Origin: Muribaculaceae bacterium
Lineage (GTDB): Bacteria > Bacteroidota > Bacteroidia > Bacteroidales > Muribaculaceae
Reading direction: 5' to 3'
DNA length: 64,000 nt
Assembly (NCBI GenBank): GCA_022509105.1
Contig: JAFLTV010000007.1
Coordinates: 1 to 64,000 of the forward strand
In this document: positions 7,841 through 17,421 of the stretch, piece after piece
Layout of the letters: every line of letters begins with the position of its first letter
How positions within the stretch are numbered: position 1 is the first letter of the stretch
Position numbers and translations under genes: made by a program
Notes under the pieces: generated by a model
Database searches by the model: none
What the model was told of the DNA's origin: nothing
Seen by the model: the letters and a program-made list of their open reading frames with translations, nothing else

Positions 7841-10423
7841 ATGAAAAACAAATACTTAATGTCAGACCAAGAGAAAAAAATATACACTTACGATGAAGCA
7901 TATGAAGCTTCATTGGAATATTTCAAAGGCGATCAACTGGCGTCTCGCGTGTGGGTAACAAAATATGCTTTGAAGGATTCTTTCGGGAATTTATATGAAA
8001 AGAGTCCGGACGACATGCATCATAGAATTGCCCGGTCATTATCACAAGTTGAAAATCGATATCCGAATCCGTTAAGCGAGTCGGATTTATATGAATTGCT
8101 TAAAGATTTCAAGTATATTGTGCCCCAAGGCAGTCCGATGGCAGGAATAGGAAACGATTATCAGATAGGTTCTCTGTCCAACTGCTTTGTGATAGGATTG
8201 GATAAACATCCTGACTCCTACGGTGGAATTATCAAAATAGACGAAGAACAGGTGCAATTAATGAAACGTCGGGGAGGAGTAGGCCATGATTTGTCACACC
8301 TTAGACCAAAAGGCACTCCAGTTAAAAATTCCGCATTGACTTCCACCGGATTGGTACCTTTCATGGAAAGATATAGCAATTCCACTCGTGAAGTTGCACA
8401 AGATGGCAGACGTGGAGCTTTAATGCTTACAGTATCTATTAAACATCCGGATTCAGAAGCTTTTATAGATGCTAAGACTACCCCGGGGAAAATTACGGGT
8501 GCAAATGTGTCTGTTAAAATTGATGATGAATTCATGAATTCTGTAGTCAATGGAACTCCCTATCAACTTCAATTCCCGGTTGATTCAGAGAATCCTGACA
8601 TGACAAAAGAGATAGACGCCGGCAGACTTTGGAAAAAGATTATCCATGACGCATGGCAGAGTGCCGAGCCCGGAGTGCTCTTTTGGGATACTATAACTCG
8701 TGAGAGTCTGGCCGATTCTTATGCAGATCTTGGTTTCCGCACAGTTTCTACAAATCCCTGTGGTGAAATCCCTCTTTGTCCTTATGACAGTTGCCGGTTG
8801 CTCGCTATAAATCTTTATAGTTATGTGAAAAATCCTTTTACCAAAGAAGCTGAATTTGATTTCAATCTGTTCAGAGACCATGTAGGCAAAGCTCAAAGAA
8901 TAATGGATGATATCATCGATCTCGAGATGGATAAGATTGATGGCATCATAAATAAGATTCAAGAAGATCCGGAAGCCGAAGAGGTGAAAAGAACAGAATT
9001 AAATCTTTGGAAAAAAATAAAGGAGAAAACATCAAGAGGAAGACGCACCGGATGTGGAACAACTGGAGAAGGCGACATGCTGGCAGCTTTGGGACTGCGG
9101 TATGGCACCCCTGAAGCCACAGATTTCTCTGTGAAGATCCATAAGGAACTGGCTCTTGCTTATTTCCGTTCGTCTGTTGAGCTTGCTGAACAGAGAGGAG
9201 CCTTTGAAATCTATGATTATGAAAGAGAAAAGGATAATCCTTTCATAAATAGGTTGAGAACAGAAGATCCGGCTTTGATAGAAAAAATGTCGAAGGTTGG
9301 AAGAAGAAACATTTCTTGTCTCACAATAGCACCAACCGGAACTACATCTTTGATGACTCAGACCACTTCCGGAATTGAGCCTGTGTTCATGCCCGTCTAT
9401 AAACGAAGGAGGAAAGTAAATCCGGGGGATGAAAATGTGAGAATAGACTTTGTAGACGACGTCGGAGATTCTTTCGAGGAATATATTGTTTATCATCATA
9501 AATTCCTCACTTGGATGGAAGTGAATGGAATCGAGCGTAAAGACAATATGTCGGCCGAAGAAATTGAAGAGCTTGTAAAGCAATCGCCCTATTATAAAGC
9601 CACATCGAATGATGTGGATTGGATGGAAAAGGTGAGAATGCAAGGTGCAATTCAAAAATGGGTCGACCATTCCATTAGCGTGACCATCAATCTTCCTAAT
9701 GATGTTTCAGAAGAATTAGTGGAAAGGCTATACACGGAAGCATGGAAATGCGGTTGCAAGGGTTGCACTGTGTATAGAGACGGCTCCCGATCAAATGTTT
9801 TGGAAACTGTGAAAAAATCAGATGCCAAGACAAAAGAGGAAACGCCCGGTTCCGGTTTGATTCATTCCATTGATCATGAAGTGAAACGACCGATTGAATT
9901 GGAAGCTGATGTGGTACGTTTTCAAAATAATAAAGAAAAATGGATTGCTTTCGTTGGATTGGCTGATGGCAAGCCTTATGAAATATTCACCGGACTTGCT
10001 GATGATGAAGACGGCATTTTCTGTCCTAAAAGCGTCACCCATGGCAAAATCATAAAAGCTGTGGATGAATCCGGAAAGAAGAGATATGACTTCCAGTTTA
10101 TCAATAAGAGAGGTTACAAGACCACGATCGAGGGACTTAGTGAAAAATTCAATCCGGAATTCTGGAATTATGCAAAATTGATTTCCGGAGTGTTACGTTA
10201 TGGCATGCCGATCGATCAGGTGTTAAAATTGGTGGGAGGTTTGGAATTGGATTCCACAAACATCAACACCTGGAAAAACGGAGTGGAAAGAGCATTGAAA
10301 AAATATTTGCCAAACGGCACAGAAGCTAAGGGCCATAAATGTCCCAATTGTGGTGCGGAATCTCTCATCTATCAGGAGGGTTGCCTGATTTGCACCTCTT
10401 GCGGAAGTTCACGTTGCGGTTAA
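7841..10423 (+). CDS. nrdJ: Adenosylcobalamin-dependent (class II) ribonucleotide reductase
   Basis: Makes deoxyribonucleotides from ribonucleotides using a B12-derived radical, without oxygen. At 860 aa it has the expected parts: SNCFVIGL (redox Cys about 115), GRRGALM, NPCGEIPL (catalytic Cys about 307), and the APTGTTSLMTQTTSGIEPVF block. CGCKGCTVYRDGSR follows, then a C-terminal domain ending in a Cys-rich tail (CPNCG...CTSCGSSRCG) that binds zinc or relays electrons. A second in-frame ATG at 7859 is an alternative start. malQ follows 30 nt downstream and probably shares the transcript. Confidence 0.95.
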   Translation: MKNKYLMSDQEKKIYTYDEAYEASLEYFKGDQLASRVWVTKYALKDSFGNLYEKSPDDMHHRIARSLSQVENRYPNPLSESDLYELLKDFKYIVPQGSPMAGIGNDYQIGSLSNCFVIGLDKHPDSYGGIIKIDEEQVQLMKRRGGVGHDLSHLRPKGTPVKNSALTSTGLVPFMERYSNSTREVAQDGRRGALMLTVSIKHPDSEAFIDAKTTPGKITGANVSVKIDDEFMNSVVNGTPYQLQFPVDSENPDMTKEIDAGRLWKKIIHDAWQSAEPGVLFWDTITRESLADSYADLGFRTVSTNPCGEIPLCPYDSCRLLAINLYSYVKNPFTKEAEFDFNLFRDHVGKAQRIMDDIIDLEMDKIDGIINKIQEDPEAEEVKRTELNLWKKIKEKTSRGRRTGCGTTGEGDMLAALGLRYGTPEATDFSVKIHKELALAYFRSSVELAEQRGAFEIYDYEREKDNPFINRLRTEDPALIEKMSKVGRRNISCLTIAPTGTTSLMTQTTSGIEPVFMPVYKRRRKVNPGDENVRIDFVDDVGDSFEEYIVYHHKFLTWMEVNGIERKDNMSAEEIEELVKQSPYYKATSNDVDWMEKVRMQGAIQKWVDHSISVTINLPNDVSEELVERLYTEAWKCGCKGCTVYRDGSRSNVLETVKKSDAKTKEETPGSGLIHSIDHEVKRPIELEADVVRFQNNKEKWIAFVGLADGKPYEIFTGLADDEDGIFCPKSVTHGKIIKAVDESGKKRYDFQFINKRGYKTTIEGLSEKFNPEFWNYAKLISGVLRYGMPIDQVLKLVGGLELDSTNINTWKNGVERALKKYLPNGTEAKGHKCPNCGAESLIYQEGCLICTSCGSSRCG

Positions 10424-10453
10424 AACAATTAACAAAACTAAAACAAAATATAC

Positions 10454-13132
10454 ATGAAAATCTCATTTAATTTAAACTATCATACCCAATGGGGAGAAAG
10501 TCTCTATCTATGTGGAGACCTCATCCAATTGGGAGGAGGCGATCCGAGGGAGGCTCTTGAGATGAGTCTGGTTTCTCCTGACTTATGGAGAGTAGATGTT
10601 GAGTTTGCAGAATCTCCCCTCCAATTTGATTTTTTCTTTGTGGTGAAATCCCGAGACAAGGAATGGCGTTTTGAATGGGGAAAACCTCACCATTTTGTAG
10701 GCGCAAGAGATCTTCAGGATGTGAAAATTTTCAGTTCCTGGAAAGACATGCCTCATGATAAGCCTTATTATTCATCTGCATTTGTAGATGGTATTTTAAA
10801 AAGACATGAACAAGATTCACATATTATAACCGGACCGGACAACATACAACTTCGAGTAAGCGCTCCTATGGTCTATCCGGATGAAGTTCTTGCAGTGTGT
10901 GGAGAAGGGAAATTATTAGGCAACTGGCTACCTTCCAAAGCTCTCTTGATGAATGACAGCGACTATCCGGAATGGTCGGTTAATATTCCTCTTAAGGAAT
11001 GTAAAACCCCGTTTGAATATAAATTCGTTGTCTTGAAAAAAGACACTCTTGAAGCAGTGGCATGGGAAACCGTCAATAACAGAATATGCGGTTTTGTAAA
11101 TGAGAAGCCCGGCAGCTTCATATTGGTGGATGGCCTTCGTTTTGCAAATCCCAGAGACCATTGGAAAGGAGCCGGAACAGCAATACCTGTTTTCTCTATC
11201 AGGTCTACGGAAGATAATGGCGTCGGAGACTTCATCGATCTTAAAAAAATGATTGACTGGTGTGAACAAACCGGCCAGAAGATTCTTCAAGTCCTACCTA
11301 TTAATGACACAACCAAAACAAATACATGGGTTGACTCATATCCTTATAGCGCAAATTCCACATTTGCACTTCATCCTATGTATTTGAGGCTTGAAGAGAT
11401 AGGGACTCTGAACGATCCGGAAAGAATGGCCTTTTATAAAAAGGAATCCGGGAAACTTAACGAATTAAAAGAAATTGACTACGAAGCTGTCAACAAGCTT
11501 AAAACCGGTTATCTTGAAGAGATTTTTGAACAAGAAGGAGAAAAAACTCTTGGTTCAGACAGTTTCAAAAAATTCTTAAGTCACAACGAAGAATGGCTTT
11601 TGCCATACGCAGCCTGGAGAGTTCTATGCAAAGAGTATTCAACTCCTGACAACAAATTATGGGGTGAATATTCAGAATTTGAATATAATAAAGTTGTAGA
11701 CTATTGCAGAAAGCATAAAAAGGAAATAGATTTCCATTATTTTGTGCAATATCATCTTGACAAACAATTGCATGAAGTGAGGGAATATGCCCATTCAAAA
11801 GGAGTTGTTTTGAAGGGAGACATCCCCATCGGCATCAGCAGATATAGTGCTGATGCATGGCAGTCACCTCGACTTTTCAATATGAATTGTCAAGCCGGCG
11901 CACCACCGGATGATTTTTCGGTTCTTGGCCAAAACTGGGGGTTCCCCACCTACAATTGGGAAGAGATGGCTAAAGATAATTTCATGTGGTGGAAACATCG
12001 CTTCGGAAAAATGGCCGAATATTTTGATGCTTACAGAATCGACCATATTCTTGGATTTTTCAGAATTTGGCAGATTCCATTGGATGCACTTCACGGATTG
12101 TTAGGTTACTTCAATCCTGCTCTGCCCTTCTCGCCGGAAGAATTGCGTCATTCCTATGATTTCTGGATTAATGTTGATATTCAGACAAAACCTCTCATAT
12201 TGGAATGGATGCTTACTGATTTCTTCGGAGAATATACTGAAGAAGCCAAGAAACTATATCTGGATCATATTGCTGATGACAGATATCGTTTAAAAGAAAT
12301 TGTTGACACCCAGCTGAAAGTGGCGGATTATTTTGCCACTTTGGAGAAAACGGGAAAAAACAATCGCATCTGCAATGCGCTTTTGGGAATTATAGATGAT
12401 GTCTTATTTATCGAAGATCCTTATAAGAAAGGTCATTATCACCCCAGAATTGCAGCTCAGTTCACATATCAGTTCCGTGTTCTTACAGATTACGAAAAAT
12501 GGTGTTTCAATCGCCTTTATAATGACTTCTACTATCATCGCCACAATGATTTCTGGTATGGCAAAGCCATGTGGAAACTTCCTCCTTTGATTGATTCCAC
12601 CGGAATGTTATGTTGTGCGGAAGACCTGGGCATGATACCGGCTTGTGTTCCTGAAGTAATGAATCGTCTGGAGATATTGTCACTTGAGATTCAAAGAATG
12701 CCGAAAGATCCTAAATTGGAATTTGGCGACACCTGGAGATATCCTTACTTCTCGGTATGCACCACTTCTACTCATGATATGGGAGGTATAAGAGTATGGT
12801 GGGAAACTGACAGAAGCGTGACTCAAAGGTTCTATAACTATGCTCTTCATGAACACGGAGAGGCTCCTTATTTTGCCGAACCATGGATTTGCAAGAAAAT
12901 CCTTGACCTTCAACTTAACAGCCCTTCGATGTTTTGCATCATTCCATTGGCCGACTGGCTCTCTGCTGACGGTGAACTCAGGAGGGAAAATCCACATGAA
13001 GACCAGATCAACGAACCGGCGAATCCGCAACATTATTGGAGATACAGAATGCATCTCTCTGTAGAAGAACTCTTGAATCAGAAGGATTTCAACACAGAAT
13101 TAAAAAATGCAATCATATCTTCAGCCAGATAA
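10454..13132 (+). CDS. malQ: 4-alpha-glucanotransferase with two CBM20 domains (MalQ, GH77)
   Basis: Disproportionating enzyme moving maltosyl or glucosyl units between alpha-1,4-glucans. At 892 aa it is longer than classical MalQ (~500-690 aa): two N-terminal starch-binding CBM20 domains (about residues 1-120 and 130-240) precede the GH77 barrel, as in plant DPE2. Catalytic motifs are YRIDHILGFFRIW (nucleophile Asp about 530), CAEDLGMIP (acid/base Glu about 722) and STHDM (Asp about 775). No signal peptide, so cytoplasmic glycogen or maltodextrin metabolism is likely. It ends at a strong terminator. Confidence 0.95.
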   Translation: MKISFNLNYHTQWGESLYLCGDLIQLGGGDPREALEMSLVSPDLWRVDVEFAESPLQFDFFFVVKSRDKEWRFEWGKPHHFVGARDLQDVKIFSSWKDMPHDKPYYSSAFVDGILKRHEQDSHIITGPDNIQLRVSAPMVYPDEVLAVCGEGKLLGNWLPSKALLMNDSDYPEWSVNIPLKECKTPFEYKFVVLKKDTLEAVAWETVNNRICGFVNEKPGSFILVDGLRFANPRDHWKGAGTAIPVFSIRSTEDNGVGDFIDLKKMIDWCEQTGQKILQVLPINDTTKTNTWVDSYPYSANSTFALHPMYLRLEEIGTLNDPERMAFYKKESGKLNELKEIDYEAVNKLKTGYLEEIFEQEGEKTLGSDSFKKFLSHNEEWLLPYAAWRVLCKEYSTPDNKLWGEYSEFEYNKVVDYCRKHKKEIDFHYFVQYHLDKQLHEVREYAHSKGVVLKGDIPIGISRYSADAWQSPRLFNMNCQAGAPPDDFSVLGQNWGFPTYNWEEMAKDNFMWWKHRFGKMAEYFDAYRIDHILGFFRIWQIPLDALHGLLGYFNPALPFSPEELRHSYDFWINVDIQTKPLILEWMLTDFFGEYTEEAKKLYLDHIADDRYRLKEIVDTQLKVADYFATLEKTGKNNRICNALLGIIDDVLFIEDPYKKGHYHPRIAAQFTYQFRVLTDYEKWCFNRLYNDFYYHRHNDFWYGKAMWKLPPLIDSTGMLCCAEDLGMIPACVPEVMNRLEILSLEIQRMPKDPKLEFGDTWRYPYFSVCTTSTHDMGGIRVWWETDRSVTQRFYNYALHEHGEAPYFAEPWICKKILDLQLNSPSMFCIIPLADWLSADGELRRENPHEDQINEPANPQHYWRYRMHLSVEELLNQKDFNTELKNAIISSAR

Positions 13133-13152
13133 AACAGATAATACAAGCAAAT

Positions 13153-13186
13153 AAAAAATCAGAGATCAAAAGATCTCTGATTTTTT
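13153..13186. terminator. Bidirectional terminator between malQ and folE
   Basis: A perfect 15-bp repeat AAAAAATCAGAGATC / GATCTCTGATTTTTT with an AAAA loop. It lies between convergent genes and works in both directions. Confidence 0.9.
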
Positions 13187-13201
13187 ATTTAGGTTTTATT
13201 T

Positions 13202-13780
13202 TTAAGCCAAGCCGCAAAGGGTCATGAATTCTTTTCTTAGTTCAGGCTTGTCCTTAAATTGTCCGTTATAATCATAAGTAATTGTAGAGGATTCCTGTTT
13301 TTCCACCCCTCTCATCTTCATGCAAAGATGTGAACCCTGGCAAGCGATTATCACACCATCGTTTGGCAACGCTCGGGAAATTTCATTACAAATTTGATTT
13401 GTGAGCCTTTCCTGAACCTGAAGTCTTTTGGCAAATACGTTTACAATTCTTGCCAATTTTGACAAACCGATGATTTTACCTTTGGGCAGATAACCGACAC
13501 AAATTTTCCCGAAGAAAGGCAGGATATGATGTTCACACATGCTGTAGAATTCAATATCCTTGACAATCACCATTCCGGTTCCGGAGTGCTCAAAGATGGC
13601 TTTGGAAGCTATCTCAGAAGCATCCTGATCATAACCGGCGGTTATATCATAAAGGGCTTTTGCCGCTCTTCCCGGAGTTTTAAGAAGGCCCTCTCTTTCA
13701 GGATCCTCTCCTATCAATTTCAAAATTTCTCTGTAATGAGACTCTATTTTTGAGATTGTTTCTTCTCTTTGTTTTCTCAT
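13202..13780 (-). CDS. folE: GTP cyclohydrolase I (FolE)
   Basis: Converts GTP to dihydroneopterin triphosphate, the first step of folate synthesis. The 192-aa length matches the family. Zinc and catalytic motifs: MCEHHILPF (Cys82, His85), QERLT, and GSHLCMKMRG with the third zinc Cys. TPGRAAKAL near residues 35-43 is also diagnostic. Its ATG overlaps the stop of the upstream SPOR gene (ATGA), so it is the last gene of the tpiA-SPOR-folE operon. Confidence 0.97.
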   Translation of the reverse strand: MRKQREETISKIESHYREILKLIGEDPEREGLLKTPGRAAKALYDITAGYDQDASEIASKAIFEHSGTGMVIVKDIEFYSMCEHHILPFFGKICVGYLPKGKIIGLSKLARIVNVFAKRLQVQERLTNQICNEISRALPNDGVIIACQGSHLCMKMRGVEKQESSTITYDYNGQFKDKPELRKEFMTLCGLA

Positions 13781-14286
13781 TTCTTTATGACTATGATAGG
13801 ACTCTTAACGATTCTCATCTCGCCGGCAAATGAAGGGAATGCGCTTTTCAATTCAGCAAGAGCCTTTTTAGCCTCTTCAGAAGTTTCAAAATTCCCTACT
13901 CTGGTAAACCAGTTAGGTGCGCTTGAAGTAGTATAAACCTGACCCCTATATTTGGGGAATCTTGCTAAGACAGTCCTTCCTCTTGCTTTCGCACGACTTT
14001 CAAGAGTAGACGGATCTCTACCATCGCTAAAGACTTGAATTCTGTAACCGTTAGTTTTATTGACACCGGGTTTCGCTAATTTCGGAGCCGGACCGGTTGG
14101 TGCTTTTTTGAGAATATTTTCCAAAATAGCAGGAGGAATGTCGATTGTGATAATACTGTCGGATTCTATCATTATCTGCTCTACAATGGTTGGAGGAGGT
14201 GTTTGTGGCGCTTTCGTCTGTCCATAAATTAATGAACAGCTCATTAAAGCCAAAAGCACCACTCCAAAAAATCTTTTTTTATCCAT
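13777..14286 (-). CDS. SPOR-domain envelope protein
   Basis: A 169-aa exported protein. The N-terminus (MDKKRFFGVVLLALMSC) is a signal peptide, with a weak lipobox (LMSC) that may make it a lipoprotein. The C-terminal ~75 residues (NGYRIQVFSDGRDPSTLESRA onwards) are a SPOR domain, which binds denuded peptidoglycan at division sites. The open frame extends upstream to 14340, but ATG 14286 places the signal peptide at the true N-terminus, so I chose it. It lies between tpiA and folE in one operon, an arrangement I recall from other Bacteroidales. Confidence 0.85.
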   Translation of the reverse strand: MDKKRFFGVVLLALMSCSLIYGQTKAPQTPPPTIVEQIMIESDSIITIDIPPAILENILKKAPTGPAPKLAKPGVNKTNGYRIQVFSDGRDPSTLESRAKARGRTVLARFPKYRGQVYTTSSAPNWFTRVGNFETSEEAKKALAELKSAFPSFAGEMRIVKSPIIVIKK

Positions 14287-14357
14287 AGAGTATGCTAATA
14301 ATGAACGGCCTGACACTCTTTTCATAACTCTTTGTGTCAAAAAACTATTTTGATAAA

Positions 14358-15110
14358 TCAGTCAAAAGCTTCAACAATGCCCATAAAAGAAGCAGCATCA
14401 AGAGAGGCGCCACCAATCAAACCACCGTCAACGTCCGGTTTGCTGAAAATTTCCTTAGCATTGCTCGGCTTGCATGAACCGCCGTAAAGTATAGAAGTGT
14501 TTTCAGCTATTTCTTTTCCATACTTGTCTTCAATTACTTTACGAATATGAGAATGCATGTCTTGTGCCTGGTCTGCAGTAGCTGTTTTTCCGGTTCCGAT
14601 TGCCCAAACCGGTTCGTAAGCTATTACTATTTTAGAGAAATCTTCAGGTGAGAGCTCGAATAAAGCTTCCACTTGAGCTTTCACTACATCGTTGTATGTT
14701 CCGTTTTCTCTTTCTTCCAATACTTCACCTACACAGAAGATAGGGATAAGATTGTTTTCAAGGGCGAGACGAGTCTTTTTAAGAAGCTGCTCATTGTTTT
14801 CCCCGAAATACTGGCGTCTTTCGCTATGACCGAGAATCACATGTGAAGCCCCTGTTGATTTCACCATAGCAGCGCTGACTTCACCGGTGTATGCTCCTTT
14901 TTCATGCTCTGAACAGTTTTCTGCACCAAGTTTCAAAGGCTCGTCAATCACACCTTTTACAGGAACAAGGTGAGTGAAAGGAGTGCAAATGATAACTTCG
15001 CAGTTTGCCTTCTTTTCTCTGAGTAAATCATTGATTTGACTTGCCAGTTCAACTCCTTCTTCGAGCACGGTGTTCATCTTCCAGTTGCCCGCTACTATAT
15101 TTTTTCTCAT
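14358..15110 (-). CDS. tpiA: Triosephosphate isomerase
   Basis: Interconverts dihydroxyacetone phosphate and glyceraldehyde-3-phosphate in glycolysis. At 250 aa it has all signature motifs: GNWKMN with the catalytic Lys, ILGHSERR with His about 95, [11 protein letters not shown] with the catalytic Glu about 165, and ILYGGS plus GGLIGGASL for phosphate binding. It is the first gene of the operon with the SPOR protein and folE, transcribed from a promoter at 15172-15201. Confidence 0.98.
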   Translation of the reverse strand: MRKNIVAGNWKMNTVLEEGVELASQINDLLREKKANCEVIICTPFTHLVPVKGVIDEPLKLGAENCSEHEKGAYTGEVSAAMVKSTGASHVILGHSERRQYFGENNEQLLKKTRLALENNLIPIFCVGEVLEERENGTYNDVVKAQVEALFELSPEDFSKIVIAYEPVWAIGTGKTATADQAQDMHSHIRKVIEDKYGKEIAENTSILYGGSCKPSNAKEIFSKPDVDGGLIGGASLDAASFMGIVEAFD

Positions 15111-15171
15111 TTTAAAAGTGATTTTTGGTTAATCTTATTCTCTTTAAACCCTTTTCCTAAAATTTAATATG

Positions 15172-15201
15172 CAAAGTTAACTTTTTTTATTGGTACTTCA
15201 A
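15172..15201 (-). promoter_or_regulatory. Promoter for the tpiA operon
   Basis: Read on the minus strand: TTG (15199-15201), 19 nt, TAACTTTG (15172-15179), fitting the -33/-7 consensus. The leader is about 55 nt. Confidence 0.6.
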
Positions 15202-15233
15202 TAAGTTTGGAATGTCTATTGCTTCTCTTTTAT

Positions 15234-15241
15234 TAATTTTG
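15234..15241 (+). promoter_or_regulatory. -7 box of uvrB, implying a leaderless start
   Basis: TAATTTTG matches TAnnTTTG and ends 6 nt before ATG 15248. Transcription would begin at or next to that ATG. A TTTG lies at 15206-15209, but its 24-nt spacing is longer than usual. Confidence 0.5.
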
Positions 15242-15247
15242 CATATT

Positions 15248-17413
15248 ATGGATTATAAATTAACTTCAGAATACAAACCCACCGGCGACCAACCGGAAGC
15301 TATAGAAGAGCTTGTCAAAGGTGTTGAATCAGGGAATCCTCATCAGACTTTACTTGGAGTGACAGGTTCCGGTAAAACTTTTACCATGGCCAATGTGATA
15401 CAACAAGTGAAAAGGCCCACCTTGATTCTTTCTCATAATAAAACTTTGGCTGCTCAATTATATTCGGAATTCAAGACTTTCTTTCCGGAGAATTCCGTGC
15501 AATACTTTGTGAGTTATTATGATTATTACCAACCGGAAGCTTATATACCTTCAAGCGATAAATATATAGAAAAAGATCTGATGATAAACGATCAGATTGA
15601 ACGATTGAGACTATCAACCGTGGCTTCTCTACTTTCAGGACGCAGAGATCTTGTTGTCGTTTCAAGCGTGAGCTGTATCTACGGTATGGGGAATCCTGAT
15701 GATTTCTCTCAAAGTGTAATCAATATATCTGTCGGGCAGAAAATATCTCGCAATCATTTCTTAAGGCGTCTTGTCGATGCATTATACTCACGTTCTGAAA
15801 TCACACTGGCTCCCGGTCAGTTCAGGGTAAAGGGCGACACGGTAGACATTATGCTGTCGTTTGAAGAAATTCAATTGAGAGTGATATTTTGGGGAGACGA
15901 AATAGAAAAGATTCAGACAATAGATCCTGTCACCGGGCTCACTCTCTCCGTGATTGAGGGTTTCAATATATATCCGGCCAACATTTTTGTGACCACAAAG
16001 GAAAGGATGGGAAATGCCATAGATCAAATTGCAGTTGACCTTGGGGCTCAATGTGATTTTTTTGCCAAAGAAGGGAGAATGCTTGAGGCCGATCGACTGA
16101 GAGAAAGGGTTTCATACGATCTTGAAATGATGAAAGAATTAGGTCATTGTGCCGGAATAGAGAATTATTCCCGATATTTTGATGGCCGCGAACCGGGAAT
16201 GCGTCCTTTCTGCCTTCTTGATTACTTCCCGCGCGACTTTTTGACTATCATTGATGAAAGCCACGTCACCATCCCTCAGTTAAGAGGTATGAACGGTGGT
16301 GACTTGTCAAGAAAGATGAATCTTGTGGAATATGGATTCAGGCTTCCGGCGGCCATTGACAACCGGCCTCTTAAATTTGAAGAATTTGAAGCCTTGACTC
16401 CGCAGAAAATTTATGTAAGCGCCACTCCCGGTGATTATGAATTAATCATGAGTGAGGGAGTCTTTACTGAACAAGTGATTCGTCCCACCGGCCTTTTGGA
16501 TCCTGAAATTGAGGTCAGACCTACCATGAATCAGATAGACGATCTGATGGAAGAAGTGAGACAAAGAATCGAGAACAACGAACGAGTCTTAGTTACTACC
16601 CTCACAAAAAGAATGGCCGAGGAACTGGATGACCATCTGAGGAAATGGGGAGTAAACAGCGCATATATTCATAGTGATGTCGACACTCTTGAAAGAATCA
16701 GGATTCTTGAAGATCTGAGAGACGGGGTCTATGACGTGCTTGTGGGAGTCAATCTGTTGCGTGAAGGCCTTGATTTGCCACAAGTGAGCCTTGTGGTAAT
16801 TCTTGATGCTGATAAAGAAGGTTTTCTCAGAAATCATAGATCTTTGACCCAGACAGCAGGCAGAGCTGCCCGTAATGTTAACGGCAAAGTCATAATGTAT
16901 GCTGACAAGATAACCGACAGCATGCAAAAAACCATAGAGGAAACTGAAAGACGCAGAGCTAAACAAAAACTTTATAATGAGAGGAACGGAATCACACCTA
17001 CTCCTATCGTTAAGAAATCATCTGCGAGAGAACTCATTACTCTCTATAGTGGCGAAGATGCTGCGGTAGAACCCTTAAAGAAACCACTTTCTAAAGGATC
17101 TGAAGCTAAGTCCGGGCATAAAGCCATTCCGACAAAACCTGTTGAAAAAAGGGCTGCCGCCAAAGGGAAAAATATTTCTCAGGCTCCTCCAAAATATTAT
17201 ATCGAGGAAGAGCATGAATATGGAATGGCTGCTGATCCTGTAATTGAATATATGAGCATCAATGAACTGCAGGTTAGAATCGAAAAAGTTAACCGACAGA
17301 TGCTTGAAGCCGCCAAGAAAACTGATTTCATAGAGGCAGCCAGGTTAAGAAATGAACTGATATCTTTAAAAGAGATTTTGGAAGAGCGTGAAGCCTCTTT
17401 AACCAATTCTTAA
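15248..17413 (+). CDS. uvrB: Excinuclease ABC subunit B (UvrB)
   Basis: Central helicase-like damage verifier of nucleotide excision repair, receiving DNA from UvrA and recruiting UvrC. Motifs: GVTGSGKTFT (Walker A), the beta-hairpin region VSYYDYYQPEAYIPSSDKYI, IIDESHVT (motif II), VSATPG (III), and a C-terminal UVR helix pair (ELQVRIEKVNRQMLEAA). The frame opens at 15212, but the conserved start is ATG 15248 and a -7 box lies inside the extension. The 721-aa product is longer than the usual ~670 because of a Lys/Ala/Pro-rich linker (about residues 600-655) before the UVR motif. It heads an operon with ygiQ and an S9 peptidase. Confidence 0.96.
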   Translation: MDYKLTSEYKPTGDQPEAIEELVKGVESGNPHQTLLGVTGSGKTFTMANVIQQVKRPTLILSHNKTLAAQLYSEFKTFFPENSVQYFVSYYDYYQPEAYIPSSDKYIEKDLMINDQIERLRLSTVASLLSGRRDLVVVSSVSCIYGMGNPDDFSQSVINISVGQKISRNHFLRRLVDALYSRSEITLAPGQFRVKGDTVDIMLSFEEIQLRVIFWGDEIEKIQTIDPVTGLTLSVIEGFNIYPANIFVTTKERMGNAIDQIAVDLGAQCDFFAKEGRMLEADRLRERVSYDLEMMKELGHCAGIENYSRYFDGREPGMRPFCLLDYFPRDFLTIIDESHVTIPQLRGMNGGDLSRKMNLVEYGFRLPAAIDNRPLKFEEFEALTPQKIYVSATPGDYELIMSEGVFTEQVIRPTGLLDPEIEVRPTMNQIDDLMEEVRQRIENNERVLVTTLTKRMAEELDDHLRKWGVNSAYIHSDVDTLERIRILEDLRDGVYDVLVGVNLLREGLDLPQVSLVVILDADKEGFLRNHRSLTQTAGRAARNVNGKVIMYADKITDSMQKTIEETERRRAKQKLYNERNGITPTPIVKKSSARELITLYSGEDAAVEPLKKPLSKGSEAKSGHKAIPTKPVEKRAAAKGKNISQAPPKYYIEEEHEYGMAADPVIEYMSINELQVRIEKVNRQMLEAAKKTDFIEAARLRNELISLKEILEEREASLTNS

Positions 17414-17421
17414 ATAAAGCA

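Noticed and set aside
9032-9670. 212-aa minus-strand open frame
   Set aside because: Antisense to the conserved core of nrdJ; composition (rich in His, Phe, Ser, Ile) is typical of a shadow frame.
14287-14340. Upstream start (14340) for the SPOR protein
   Set aside because: It would put 18 extra residues in front of a normal signal peptide; ATG 14286 fits better.
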